This document shows positions 1-8,149 of a DNA stretch of 64,000 bases, piece by piece (within the stretch, counting starts at the first letter, position 1; the number at the start of each line of letters is the position of its first letter). Source of the DNA: CALOAD01 sp942491415. Lineage in GTDB: Bacteria > Cyanobacteriota > Vampirovibrionia > Gastranaerophilales > CALOAD01. The notes below the pieces were generated by a model. It was given only the letters and a program-made list of their open reading frames with translations. It was not told where the DNA came from and made no database searches. The stretch covers positions 248,001 to 312,000 of the forward strand of contig CALOAD010000020.1 in NCBI GenBank assembly GCA_942491415.1, in the 5' to 3' direction. The position numbers and the translations under genes are program-made.

Positions 1-1083
1 AGCAACATTTGATGTTGGGTTTAAATCTGTGACGGGTATGCCTTTATTGATGGATGACATCATCGCAAAATAATTGTTAGGTATTTTCCAAAATATCGGA
101 TGATTAAGAACTTCTTCTACATCCTCGGTTTGTATTTCATCGTCCGGCATGTAGCGGTTTATTGTTAATTTTATCTTTTCAGAAGAGTATCCTAGTCTGT
201 TAAATAAATCCATGCATCTTTGAGCATTTCGTATTGAAGGTAGGTTTACCATTGAAATTAAAAGTATTTGATCTGAAACATCAAGTGCACTAAGTGTTTT
301 GCCGTCAAAATTGCTGCTTGTATCTATTACTACGTAAGAAAAATGAGATTTTAAGGCTTCTATTAGAGTACTTATTTGCTCTGCTGAAATGTCTTCGGCT
401 TGCTCAAGATATGGTGGATCGGCAAGTATATAAAGGTTTTTATTTTTATATTTTTCTAAGGTACCTAATAAAAATGATTCATCAACTCTATTTAGATTTG
501 ATGCAACGTATGAAATATCGAAAGAGGGGTTTAAATCCAAAAATGTAGTTACATCACCAAGTTGCAAGTTTAAATCGACAAGGGCAACTCTTTCACCTGT
601 TATGTTTGCTAAATTTAAAGCAAGATTTGTTGCTAAAGCTGTTTTTCCTATACCGCCTTTATTGCTAAAAATGGTGAAAATTTCACATTTTTTATTTGTG
701 CTTGAATCATCGATTCTTTTTGTTGATTTTTCAAGGGCTTGTTTCAATTCTAAAGGGTCTATAGGGCGTTTTAAAAACTCTCGAGAGCCGGCTCTCATTG
801 CTTTAATAACTAAGTCGGTTGAATTTTCTTCTGCCATTGCAATTACAAAACCTGATTTATGTTGAATTGATATTTTGTTAATTAATTCAAGAGCGGTGTT
901 TGTATCTTTTGAAATGTCAATCAAAATAATTTGAGGTTGCTCTTTAAGGACAAAATCGCACCCTTCGAGTATATTATCAAACTCACCTTTTATAATGATG
1001 TTGTCAAAATGCTCTAATTGGTTTTTTAGAGTGGCTCTTGATGTTTGGTCGTTGTCAATAATTACAAGCTTTGTTGAGCTCAT
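1..1083 (-). CDS. cpaE: Tad/Flp pilus assembly ATPase CpaE/TadZ (3' end outside window)
   Basis: The reading frame starts at the ATG at 1083 and stays open to the left edge, so the C-terminus is missing. I translated it by hand. Residues 1-125 look like a receiver domain, with acidic residues D10/D12 and a candidate phosphoacceptor D56. A MinD/ParA-type ATPase follows, with a deviant Walker A (SNKGGIGKT) near residues 139-147 and a later VVIDTSS segment matching the switch II aspartate region. This receiver-plus-MinD arrangement is typical of CpaE/TadZ, which localises Tad pilus machinery at the inner membrane. The start lies 1 bp after the secretin stop, so the genes are co-transcribed and probably translationally coupled. 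Confidence in the family is high. Confidence 0.88.
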   Translation of the reverse strand, partial: MSSTKLVIIDNDQTSRATLKNQLEHFDNIIIKGEFDNILEGCDFVLKEQPQIILIDISKDTNTALELINKISIQHKSGFVIAMAEENSTDLVIKAMRAGSREFLKRPIDPLELKQALEKSTKRIDDSSTNKKCEIFTIFSNKGGIGKTALATNLALNLANITGERVALVDLNLQLGDVTTFLDLNPSFDISYVASNLNRVDESFLLGTLEKYKNKNLYILADPPYLEQAEDISAEQISTLIEALKSHFSYVVIDTSSNFDGKTLSALDVSDQILLISMVNLPSIRNAQRCMDLFNRLGYSSEKIKLTINRYMPDDEIQTEDVEEVLNHPIFWKIPNNYFAMMSSINKGIPVTDLNPTSNVA

Positions 1084-1084
1084 T

Positions 1085-2425
1085 TTAAATCCTATCTATG
1101 TTTGTTTCTTCATTATTAATAATGGTGGGGGTTACAAAAATCATCAAATCGGTTTCGTCTTTACGTTTTGAGTCGTTACCGAAAAGCCTTCCAATAATAG
1201 GAATGTTGCCGATTATTGGAACGAGTGTGTTTGTTTGTTGGTTGGAAGTTTTATATAAGCCTGCAATTATAAGGGTTTCACCATCGGCAAGCTCTACAGT
1301 AGTGTCTACACTTCTTGTTTTAAAACCGTAGGCGGTGCCGCCTCCTTGTTGTTGAATGGTAGAACTTGAGTCGATTTCACTTACTTCAGGTTTTATTTCC
1401 AATTGAATTCTTTTAGAGTCTTCTAAAATTGTAGGTGTAAAAGATACATTAACACCGATTTTTTTATATTCATAACCTACATTTCCGCCTTCTCCGACTG
1501 AAGAAGGAACAGGAACTTCTTGACCTGCGTTAAATTCGGCTTCTTTTTGGTTTGCTGCCAAAAGGGTCGGCTCCGCAAGGGTTTTAGCGTTTCCGTTCTG
1601 TTCTGCTACTCTTAAAACAGAGGCTATGTTATCATTATCAAAAAACTTTATAAATCTAAATCCATTTAAAGTTCCGTCAAAATCAAAAAGAGAGTCGTTT
1701 TTATTAGTTACGCCCAGTGTTTCGAGAGCTGTGTTAGAAAGATCTCCTTTTGAAAAAGTTGAGCCTATTTGGTTTGTGACTGATTTGCTTGCTTCGACAA
1801 TACGTACAGAAATTTGTACTTGGCTGGCAGGGCTTTCTGCAAGATCGATTATTTCAAATCCGTGTGCTTTACCCAGTTCCAGGATTCTGTTTTTAACATA
1901 AGAGGTTGATACTTGACCGGAGAGCACTACACCTTTTGGGGTGAAGTTTAAGTTTATTTCTTCATTAGGGGTGATGTTATTGATTGCGTTTAAAAATGCT
2001 TTTGAATCTTGTTTTATTACAAGGTCAAAAAACAAGGGTTCTTCGGCTTCTCCCCAAACGATAAGGCTTGTTTCACCACAGGATTTTCCGTTTATAAGCA
2101 TTTCTTTTGGTGAAATCAGCACAAGATCTGCCATTTCAGGCTTGGCGATTGAAATTCTTTTTACTGGCTCATCAAATTTGATCATTTGTGATTTGCCCAT
2201 TGTAGCGTGAATTTCAGAGTTTCCTTGTGAGATATTTTGTTGTGTGTTTTCGTTTTCTTGTGGTTCAATTAAGGAATCGTCACTGATAGATATAGGATCA
2301 ATATTTAGGCTGCGGATTTCGGGGATGTCTTCGCCGTAAGTTTTATTGGCAAAACAACCTAATGCAAGAAGCCCTAGTGTAAAAGATATTCCTATTTTGT
2401 TTTTTAGAAAAGTCTTTTGTATCAA
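1085..2425 (-). CDS. cpaC: Tad/Flp pilus outer-membrane secretin CpaC (RcpA)
   Basis: This 446-aa protein has an N-terminal hydrophobic export signal (about residues 10-30). A pilus/secretin N-terminal domain follows (about 85-160), then a short BON/N1-like segment that includes VVLSGQVSTS. The C-terminal secretin domain (about 260-436) ends in the typical LMIFVTPTII strand and carries the VPIIGNIPIIGRLF gate-region motif. Length and order match CpaC/RcpA, which forms the outer-membrane channel for the Flp pilus. It lies between cpaB and cpaE on the minus strand with 10-bp and 1-bp gaps. No pilin (flp), cpaF or tadB/C is visible here; they may lie to the left of the window. Confidence 0.9.
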   Translation of the reverse strand: MIQKTFLKNKIGISFTLGLLALGCFANKTYGEDIPEIRSLNIDPISISDDSLIEPQENENTQQNISQGNSEIHATMGKSQMIKFDEPVKRISIAKPEMADLVLISPKEMLINGKSCGETSLIVWGEAEEPLFFDLVIKQDSKAFLNAINNITPNEEINLNFTPKGVVLSGQVSTSYVKNRILELGKAHGFEIIDLAESPASQVQISVRIVEASKSVTNQIGSTFSKGDLSNTALETLGVTNKNDSLFDFDGTLNGFRFIKFFDNDNIASVLRVAEQNGNAKTLAEPTLLAANQKEAEFNAGQEVPVPSSVGEGGNVGYEYKKIGVNVSFTPTILEDSKRIQLEIKPEVSEIDSSSTIQQQGGGTAYGFKTRSVDTTVELADGETLIIAGLYKTSNQQTNTLVPIIGNIPIIGRLFGNDSKRKDETDLMIFVTPTIINNEETNIDRI

Positions 2426-2435
2426 TGTTTTTCCC

Positions 2436-3350
2436 TTAATTATCTTCGAATTTGATTTCTGTTTTTACATCAGCTTGAATGAGTTCAACTTTAGTTGTTT
2501 TAGGTTTTTCTTGTGGCATTGCCGGCATGGGGAGATTATCCAAAGTCTCAAGATTTAAAGGAGCGGAGGGCAAATCATTTGTTGTCGGCTTGACGTTTTT
2601 TACATCTATTATATTATCTTCATTTTCACCTCTTGCTACAAAAAGTATTTTGCCTTCTTGCATAGCTTGAACAACTTCAGAGGAAGAGTCTGAAGGTATT
2701 TGAAGAGTAACAGCAGATGCTTGTTTTGCATTTATAGCTTTTGAATCATTATTGTTTGAATATTCGGCTTTTGGTTCAAAGGCTATTATTTGAACATTTT
2801 CCAGTATAACTTTAGATTTTTGACTACTTGACCTTGATACAGTTAGTATATCGACATTTGATCCGATATTGAAATAAGAAGCCAGTCCTTGGATATAATC
2901 AATAGGTATTGTTATTGCTCTAAAACCGGGTTCCAACGTTTTTTTGTTGAAATTTGCATCTGCCAGATTGCTTTTTTCGATGAGTTGACCTTTTTGAATA
3001 TCATTTAAAGCGATAGAGCCTATTGCATTTGCAGGAGCTACAAAAGTGTTGGTTTGCGGTTCTTTAAAAGATTCGGCATCGAGGTGTTTTTCTTTTATTA
3101 TTTCACCGGCTTTTATATTTTCTTTTGCTATTATATAAATATTTTCGTATTCAATTCCTTTATTGATTGTTTTTATTGTTTTTCCATCTTTTTTAAGGTC
3201 TTGAATAGTTTTTACCTGATGAAGCAAGAGTTTTTCTTGACCTGATATTTTTACATTTAGTTGTTCAATTGAATGATAAACCGCATATGCAGATGCAAAG
3301 CCTGCGGCAAGCGAGATTAGGAGCTTTTTTTTATCATTTTTTGAGCGCAT
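2436..3350 (-). CDS. cpaB: Flp pilus assembly protein CpaB (RcpC)
   Basis: This is a 304-aa protein with one N-terminal membrane segment (about residues 9-27). A SAF domain spans about 70-130, including the typical IKAGEIIKEKHL and DIQKGQLI elements. A RcpC/CpaB core follows with FRAITIPID and GSNVDILTV motifs. The C-terminal 60 residues are proline/lysine-rich and look disordered. CpaB is a periplasmic partner of the Tad secretin. It is the first gene of the cpaB-cpaC-cpaE transcription unit. The AT-rich upstream stretch (3360-3420) holds TATAAT-like sequence, but I could not pair it with a convincing -35. Confidence 0.87.
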   Translation of the reverse strand: MRSKNDKKKLLISLAAGFASAYAVYHSIEQLNVKISGQEKLLLHQVKTIQDLKKDGKTIKTINKGIEYENIYIIAKENIKAGEIIKEKHLDAESFKEPQTNTFVAPANAIGSIALNDIQKGQLIEKSNLADANFNKKTLEPGFRAITIPIDYIQGLASYFNIGSNVDILTVSRSSSQKSKVILENVQIIAFEPKAEYSNNNDSKAINAKQASAVTLQIPSDSSSEVVQAMQEGKILFVARGENEDNIIDVKNVKPTTNDLPSAPLNLETLDNLPMPAMPQEKPKTTKVELIQADVKTEIKFEDN

Positions 3351-3464
3351 TGAAACTCTTACCTTAAATATTAGCTAGATTTATTTTATTATAATTATAC
3401 TAATTTTACTACAATATTGTTTAAAAAGGATATCCACCTAATTGATGATTAATAAAAAGAGTAT

Positions 3465-3495
3465 AAAACAAGCATCAATTTTTGATGCTTGTTTT
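3465..3495 (-). terminator. Perfect 14-bp hairpin, probable terminator
   Basis: A 14-bp arm (AAAACAAGCATCAA, 3465-3478) and its exact complement (3482-3495) surround a 3-nt loop. It lies 23 bp past the stop of the 49-aa gene, and on the minus strand the right-hand arm ends in a T run. It therefore likely ends that transcript before cpaB. Confidence 0.6.
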
Positions 3496-3517
3496 GTTAA
3501 ATATATAAAGACGAAAA

Positions 3518-3667
3518 TTAATTAAAAACTTTTTTACTTGCTATTGTAACGGCATTTAATATGTTAATAATGCCTCTTTTTTCTTTTTTTTCTGCTTTTT
3601 TTGCAGTATTTTTTTCTTCATCCTTTTCAGGATCGATTATATATGACATAAATTGATGACTTAACAT
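3518..3667 (-). CDS. 49-aa lysine-rich small protein, unknown function
   Basis: Translation on the minus strand from the ATG at 3667 gives 49 residues starting MLSHQFMSYIIDPEKDEEKN. The middle is highly charged and lysine/glutamate-rich, and the tail (INILNAVTIASKKVF) is mildly amphipathic. The start is preceded by a perfect GGAGGT with 7-nt spacing, and the stop is followed by the hairpin at 3465-3495. A consensus ribosome site plus its own terminator argue strongly for a real gene despite its size. There is no signal peptide or known motif. It lies between cpaB and the CBS gene. Function is unknown. Confidence 0.6.
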   Translation of the reverse strand: MLSHQFMSYIIDPEKDEEKNTAKKAEKKEKRGIINILNAVTIASKKVFN

Positions 3668-3764
3668 AAGTTCTACCTCCGTTGAATGAAGAAATATAAG
3701 AAAAATATTTCGTTATTTATATAAAAACCAAAAGTGTTTAAAAATTGCTTAAAAGTTATGATAA

Positions 3765-3822
3765 AAACTAAAATAAAAAGACTTTTCTTTTAATTAAAAG
3801 AAAAGCCTTTTTATTTTAGTTT
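3765..3822 (-). terminator. Long inverted repeat after the CBS-domain gene
   Basis: Two 29-nt arms centred at 3793/3794 pair with a single mismatch (3781 with 3806). The repeat begins 13 bp after the CBS-gene stop codon. The A/T-rich outer stem supplies a U-run on either strand. It most likely terminates the ferredoxin/CBS transcript. Confidence 0.65.
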
Positions 3823-3835
3823 GTTATGTGCTTTT

Positions 3836-4270
3836 TTATTTTGCACCTGAAATAGGAAATGAAATATTTTCCAGAGCTTCAAAAATATCGTGCTCTTCGC
3901 CTGTAGTGACGGCTATATCACCTAAAGAAATTATTCCCATTATTTTATTTTCGTAGTCTATAACTGGAATTCGTCGAATTTTATAATCTCTCATTTTGCT
4001 TATGGCTTCGTCTATATCGTCATCAGGATGGCAGGTTATTACATCTTCTGACATAAATTCCTTTAGTAGCGTTTTTTCAGGATTTTTATTGTTTAAGATG
4101 GAATAAATAGTGATATCTCTATCTGTTACAATACCTACTACTTCATTATTTTCATCAACAATAGGAATGACACCGCAATTAAGGTCGTTCATTATTTTGA
4201 CGGCATCTTTTATTGTCCCTTCAGGTCTGCACATTTTTAGAAATTTTGTCATTATATCTCTGCATTTCAT
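3836..4270 (-). CDS. Tandem CBS-domain protein
   Basis: The 144-aa protein is almost entirely two CBS domains (about residues 5-62 and 72-130). Each has the typical IPVVDENNEVVGIVTDRDI or IPVIDYENKIMGIISLGDI strand pattern. Stand-alone CBS pairs bind adenine nucleotides and regulate partner proteins or sense energy state; the ligand cannot be predicted here. There is no membrane segment. The start at 4270 has an AAGGGAAA-like ribosome site. It lies 29 bp downstream of the ferredoxin gene on the same strand, so the two are probably co-transcribed and end at the inverted repeat at 3765-3822. Confidence 0.85.
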   Translation of the reverse strand: MKCRDIMTKFLKMCRPEGTIKDAVKIMNDLNCGVIPIVDENNEVVGIVTDRDITIYSILNNKNPEKTLLKEFMSEDVITCHPDDDIDEAISKMRDYKIRRIPVIDYENKIMGIISLGDIAVTTGEEHDIFEALENISFPISGAK

Positions 4271-4299
4271 TATTATTATTTCCCTTTTATAAGCAACCC

Positions 4300-4497
4300 T
4301 TAATAAAGTGAAATAGCGTTAGTTGGGCAAGCTTTAGCTGCTTCTCTTACGCTGTTATTTAATGAAGGGTCTATTGACGAAATTGTTGCTTCAGAAAGTC
4401 CATGAGGGTCAAACTCAAAGACCGCTGGGCACATATCAATACAAATACCGCATCCTATGCATGCATTTTTGTCTACACTAGCATGAAGTTGTTCCAT
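4300..4497 (-). CDS. Small [4Fe-4S] ferredoxin
   Basis: This 65-aa protein has the cluster-binding motif C13-x2-C16-x2-C19 with C23-P, and a distal C57-P (KACPTNAISLY). This is the mono-cluster arrangement of Thermotoga/clostridial ferredoxins, in which C13, C16, C19 and C57 ligate one [4Fe-4S] cluster. C23 is usually a non-ligand or disulphide cysteine. A consensus GGAGG lies just before the ATG. It is a low-potential cytoplasmic electron carrier consistent with anaerobic metabolism. The next gene downstream is the CBS-pair protein. Confidence 0.92.
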   Translation of the reverse strand: MEQLHASVDKNACIGCGICIDMCPAVFEFDPHGLSEATISSIDPSLNNSVREAAKACPTNAISLY

Positions 4498-4728
4498 AAC
4501 CTTTCCTCCTGATATTTCTAATTACAAAAAGCCAAAAATTGACTAATAGAAAATATAACATTTTATTTTTTGTTAAACATTAGAAGATTGGGTAGTGGTT
4601 AATTTTAACTTACTAGTTCGAGTTACGAGTTAAAAGTTATTTTGATATTTAGAAATTGGACTTTTTGTCTCTCCAACAGTAAAATAATTAGTATTAAAAG
4701 ATTTTTAGTTTTTCAGAATTGGTTAATA

Positions 4729-5340
4729 ATGTATAAAAAATTTTCTTTAGTTTTTTCTATTTTGATGATTGTTGTTTTAGGTGTTTCAGCAGGTTATGTT
4801 GGTGAAATTCCTGATATTTATGAGAATTTTAAAGAGGAGCGTAAACAAAATGCTGAAGAGATGGAATTAAAGGCACCACCTGTTCCAAAGTTAGAAGATG
4901 TATTGCCTTTAGCTCCTAATAAAATGCCGGATAAATATTCAAATATAATCATAAAAAAGGGGAAATATAATAGTTTTAAAAAAGAAGTTGAAGATATAAT
5001 TCCTACAATTGAAAAAATAAAGGTTAACATAGAAGAAAATGTTTCATTGCAACGTTTTAATGCCTCTACAAAAAGTCTGGAATTAAAAGTAAATAACCTT
5101 TTAAGAAAGTATAAAAACAAACCTCAAACTAATAATGAAATAATACTTATGTTGAGTCGTTTAAATCTTTCGGCGATGGATTTAAGTCAATATTGGGCTA
5201 ATTCCAATAAGCAAAAAAAGTATGTTTCAAACTCGGAAAGTGCTTATTCATATAGCGAAGAGACGATTTTAGAATCAAAAATGAAACTTTTGAATCAAAT
5301 TAAAGATACGTTAATAACTATCGAAGAGAGTACATATTAG
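4729..5340 (+). CDS. Exported helical protein of unknown function (203 aa)
   Basis: I chose the ATG at 4729 over the earlier in-frame start at 4642 because it puts a clean signal peptide at the N-terminus (MYKKFSLVFSILMIVVLGVS). The ribosome site is weak either way. The mature part has a short proline-rich stretch (APPVPKLEDVLPLAP) and then about 130 residues that look mostly helical and coiled-coil-like. No cysteines or catalytic motifs are visible. It heads a plus-strand group with the next exported gene at 5434. I do not recognise the family. Confidence 0.6.
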   Translation: MYKKFSLVFSILMIVVLGVSAGYVGEIPDIYENFKEERKQNAEEMELKAPPVPKLEDVLPLAPNKMPDKYSNIIIKKGKYNSFKKEVEDIIPTIEKIKVNIEENVSLQRFNASTKSLELKVNNLLRKYKNKPQTNNEIILMLSRLNLSAMDLSQYWANSNKQKKYVSNSESAYSYSEETILESKMKLLNQIKDTLITIEESTY

Positions 5341-5433
5341 CCTAAAGAGCATTAATTAATCTCTAGTTGTCGATTAAAAACCATCTCAAAAAACTTTAAA
5401 GTGATTTAAAGTTGAAAATTGGGGTGTGGAACA

Positions 5434-6465
5434 ATGCTTTTGAAGAGTGGAATCTTTAGGCTGTTATTATCTTTTGCTGTTTTAATGAGTTTTTCGTTTT
5501 CTCCGTGCAAGGCTTCGTCGGTTAAAGATGTCGAAAAGCTTGAAAACCATCTTTTTAATTATAAATATACGGATGAATCTCTTGAAAAAAGGGTTGTAAG
5601 ACTTGAAAAGAATGTCTTTGGGAGTCCTCAAAAAGGTTCGGTGAAAAAAAGAATAAAAAAAATGAAAAAATTTGATCTTGTTCCGGTGCAAAACTATTCT
5701 CGTACTTACGAGAGGCAAGATAAGCAACAACAAGAATATAAAAAGGATTCAACCGATTATCCTAAGGTCTCTAAAATAGAAGAAAAACTTTTTAGGCGAT
5801 CGTTTAAAAACGAAAATATCTATTCGAGAATTGATCGTATAGAAAAACAATTATTTAATCGTCAAAGTTCCGGCATGTGTCTTGCTGATAGAATGGATCG
5901 TGTTTTGAATAAAATGGGATCAGGTAATCATGAAAATCCATACTCAACTTCGTCTTTAAATCCTCAGGCTGTTTCGGTAAAAGATTTGCGAATAATGGAA
6001 GATCGACTTTTGAACAGGACTTACGATAATGATGATATAGAAACAAGATTTAAAAGGCTTGAAAATAATCTTTTTGGGGCTGCTCAAACAGGCAGCACGG
6101 AAGAAAGAATTGAGAAATTAAAAATAGCAAGTCAAAAAGATTATTTGAATAACTTTAGTATACCTGAGACTAATTTAGGAATGACAGGGAATTATTATTC
6201 TCAAAATGGTTTTGATGATTTTAACGCACCTATATTTAACATTGGTCAATCAACAATATTGGACACTTTAAAATCTATTGTCAGCCCGATTTTTGGAAAG
6301 AATTCAAATAATAATACAGCTAATTTTTATAATCATCAAAATGTACCCCAAAACTCTTATCATTACGGTCAACAAAATGGAACAAGTAGAGGACCTGTTA
6401 GTAGAAGATATAATAAAAATTCTAATACCAGTGGTTATGGAATGGGTGTGAGAATACTAGATTAG
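5434..6465 (+). CDS. Exported protein with three copies of a ~50-aa charged repeat
   Basis: The ATG at 5434 gives 343 residues with a signal peptide ending near PCKASS; an in-frame TTG at 5419 would add five residues. The mature protein carries three related units, at about residues 34-80, 110-155 and 180-230. Each reads roughly: lysine, E-x-x-L-(F/L)-N/R, about 10 residues, an (I/L)E-R-(F/V/I) step, then RLE-x-N-(V/L)-FG, Q-x-GS and RI-x-K(L/M). Spacers between them are low-complexity. The last 110 residues are rich in Asn, Ser and Gln with no clear fold. The repeats may be short paired helices. Function is unknown. Confidence 0.6.
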   Translation: MLLKSGIFRLLLSFAVLMSFSFSPCKASSVKDVEKLENHLFNYKYTDESLEKRVVRLEKNVFGSPQKGSVKKRIKKMKKFDLVPVQNYSRTYERQDKQQQEYKKDSTDYPKVSKIEEKLFRRSFKNENIYSRIDRIEKQLFNRQSSGMCLADRMDRVLNKMGSGNHENPYSTSSLNPQAVSVKDLRIMEDRLLNRTYDNDDIETRFKRLENNLFGAAQTGSTEERIEKLKIASQKDYLNNFSIPETNLGMTGNYYSQNGFDDFNAPIFNIGQSTILDTLKSIVSPIFGKNSNNNTANFYNHQNVPQNSYHYGQQNGTSRGPVSRRYNKNSNTSGYGMGVRILD

Positions 6466-6645
6466 GCTGTAACTTAAGCTGTAGCGTTTGTTATTATAGG
6501 TGCATGGCAATTTATGTTTTTTACAAAATGTTAAGAAGTTTTTTAAAAAAAGCAATTTTGGTTTGAAATTTTCCTTATAAAAAATAAGAAAAGTTTTAAA
6601 GATTCTCTGTAGGTTTTTTCAGGTAAGTTGTATTGGAAGGTTATT

Positions 6646-6894
6646 ATGCATCACTTAAAGCAAAATTTAGAAACTCAGGCAACTCAAAAGGTAGTTAGTA
6701 ACCACGCAAATCCTATCGCTAAAAATAAAGCCAGTGTTCAAATTGATGAAATTAATATTCGTGTAGCAAGTTTTGTTAAAACAGTTGAAAACCTTTTAAA
6801 TAGTCAAGAAATTAATCAATTCATAAAAAAAGAAATAGGAAAAGATTATCCAACCCTTGCTTTGGCGGTTAAAGAAAGTCTTCTTTACGTTTAA
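6646..6894 (+). CDS. Small hypothetical protein (82 aa)
   Basis: The ATG at 6646 is preceded by GGAAGG with good spacing, so I prefer it to the in-frame TTG at 6628. The 82 residues have no signal peptide or membrane segment. The first 30 are polar and probably disordered; the rest (IRVASFVKTVENLLNSQE onward) looks like two or three helices. It converges with nifS, and only 10 bp separate the two stop codons. No family is recognised. Confidence 0.5.
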   Translation: MHHLKQNLETQATQKVVSNHANPIAKNKASVQIDEINIRVASFVKTVENLLNSQEINQFIKKEIGKDYPTLALAVKESLLYV

Positions 6895-6904
6895 TTTAAG
6901 ATGT

Positions 6905-8128
6905 TTAGCTGTTTGCTTTTTTTAATTCTTCCAATTCTTTAAGTTGTCTTTGGTATGGAGAAAAACTATTTAATTTTTTTATAACCTGAGGAACTTTATC
7001 AAGAATATATTTAACATCTTCTTCGGTATTGTATCTGCTCAAACTAAATCTGACACTGCCGTGTATAGCAGTAAAAGGAATTCCCATTGCTTTTAAAACA
7101 TGACTAGGCTCTAAGCTGCCACTGGTGCAGGCACTCCCAGAGCTAGCGCAAATACCAAGATCACTAAAGTGTAATAAAATTAATTCGCCTTCAATATATT
7201 CAAAACTTATGTTTGTAGTATTCGGAACACGGTTTATCCTTGTTCCGTTTACTTTTGCGTTAAATACTCTTTCCAGCAGCCCACGCTCGAGTTTATCCCT
7301 GAGGGCTTTAACTCTTGTATTTTCGTCCTCTAAATATGATATTGCAAGTTCAGCAGCTTTGCCCAGCCCCACTATACTTGCTACATTTTCCGTTCCAGCT
7401 CTTTTTCCTCGTTCTTGATGACCACCTATAATCAAAGGATTGATGAGAACACCTTTTTTTATGTAAAGAGCCCCAATGCCTTTAGGTGCGTGTATTTTAT
7501 GTCCTGAAATTCCAAGTAGATCTATTTTTGTTTCTTGTACGTTAATAGGCATTTTTCCTGCGATTTGAACCGCATCAACAAAAAAGATTGTTTCGGCATT
7601 CTTTTCTTTAATGATTTCAGCCATTTTTTCGACAGGAAAAATGACACCTGTTTCATTATTTGCCCACATGCAAGAAACCAAGGCAGTTTCTGGAGTAATG
7701 GCTTTTTTAAGTTCTTCCAGGTCGAGCTCGCCTTCAGAATTAACAGTTAAATAAGTTATTTTATATCCTCGTTTTTCTAGCCATCTGTAGAGATTTAAGA
7801 CACAAGGGTGCTCCACTTTTGTTGTTATAATGTGTTTTTTAGATTTGTTTGTTTCCAAAACACCTCTAATGGCCATATTTGCACTTTCACTGCCAGAACC
7901 GGTAAATATAATTTCTTTATCGGGATGTTGTGCCCCTATTAAATGAGCAACTTGGGCTCTTGCATGTCGAATTGCTTTGCCGACACTTCCTCCAAATTTA
8001 TGCATGCTTGAAGGATTTCCATAAGCTTCAGTAAAATAAGGTAACATAACCTGTAAAACTTCTTCTGAAACCTTGGTTGTAGCATTATTATCAAAATATA
8101 TGATTTTTTCAGATTTTGTAGATTCCAT
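6905..8128 (-). CDS. nifS: Cysteine desulfurase NifS/IscS family
   Basis: This 407-aa PLP enzyme removes sulfur from cysteine for Fe-S cluster assembly. Visible signatures are the N-terminal IYFDNNATTKV motif, the PLP-lysine region SGHKIHAPKG (Lys near residue 209) and the flexible active-site loop ASSGSACTSGSLEPSH (Cys near residue 332). The long loop and spacing match the NifS/IscS (group I) branch rather than SufS. It lies 21 bp downstream of nifU on the same strand, forming a two-gene unit. The C-terminal tail is lysine/glutamate-rich. Confidence 0.92.
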   Translation of the reverse strand: MESTKSEKIIYFDNNATTKVSEEVLQVMLPYFTEAYGNPSSMHKFGGSVGKAIRHARAQVAHLIGAQHPDKEIIFTGSGSESANMAIRGVLETNKSKKHIITTKVEHPCVLNLYRWLEKRGYKITYLTVNSEGELDLEELKKAITPETALVSCMWANNETGVIFPVEKMAEIIKEKNAETIFFVDAVQIAGKMPINVQETKIDLLGISGHKIHAPKGIGALYIKKGVLINPLIIGGHQERGKRAGTENVASIVGLGKAAELAISYLEDENTRVKALRDKLERGLLERVFNAKVNGTRINRVPNTTNISFEYIEGELILLHFSDLGICASSGSACTSGSLEPSHVLKAMGIPFTAIHGSVRFSLSRYNTEEDVKYILDKVPQVIKKLNSFSPYQRQLKELEELKKANS

Positions 8129-8149
8129 TTTTTATCCGATCCGGCTTTT

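Noticed and set aside
602..865. Plus-strand frames within cpaE
   Set aside because: They lie opposite the MinD-like domain, whose Walker A and family motifs are clear on the minus strand.
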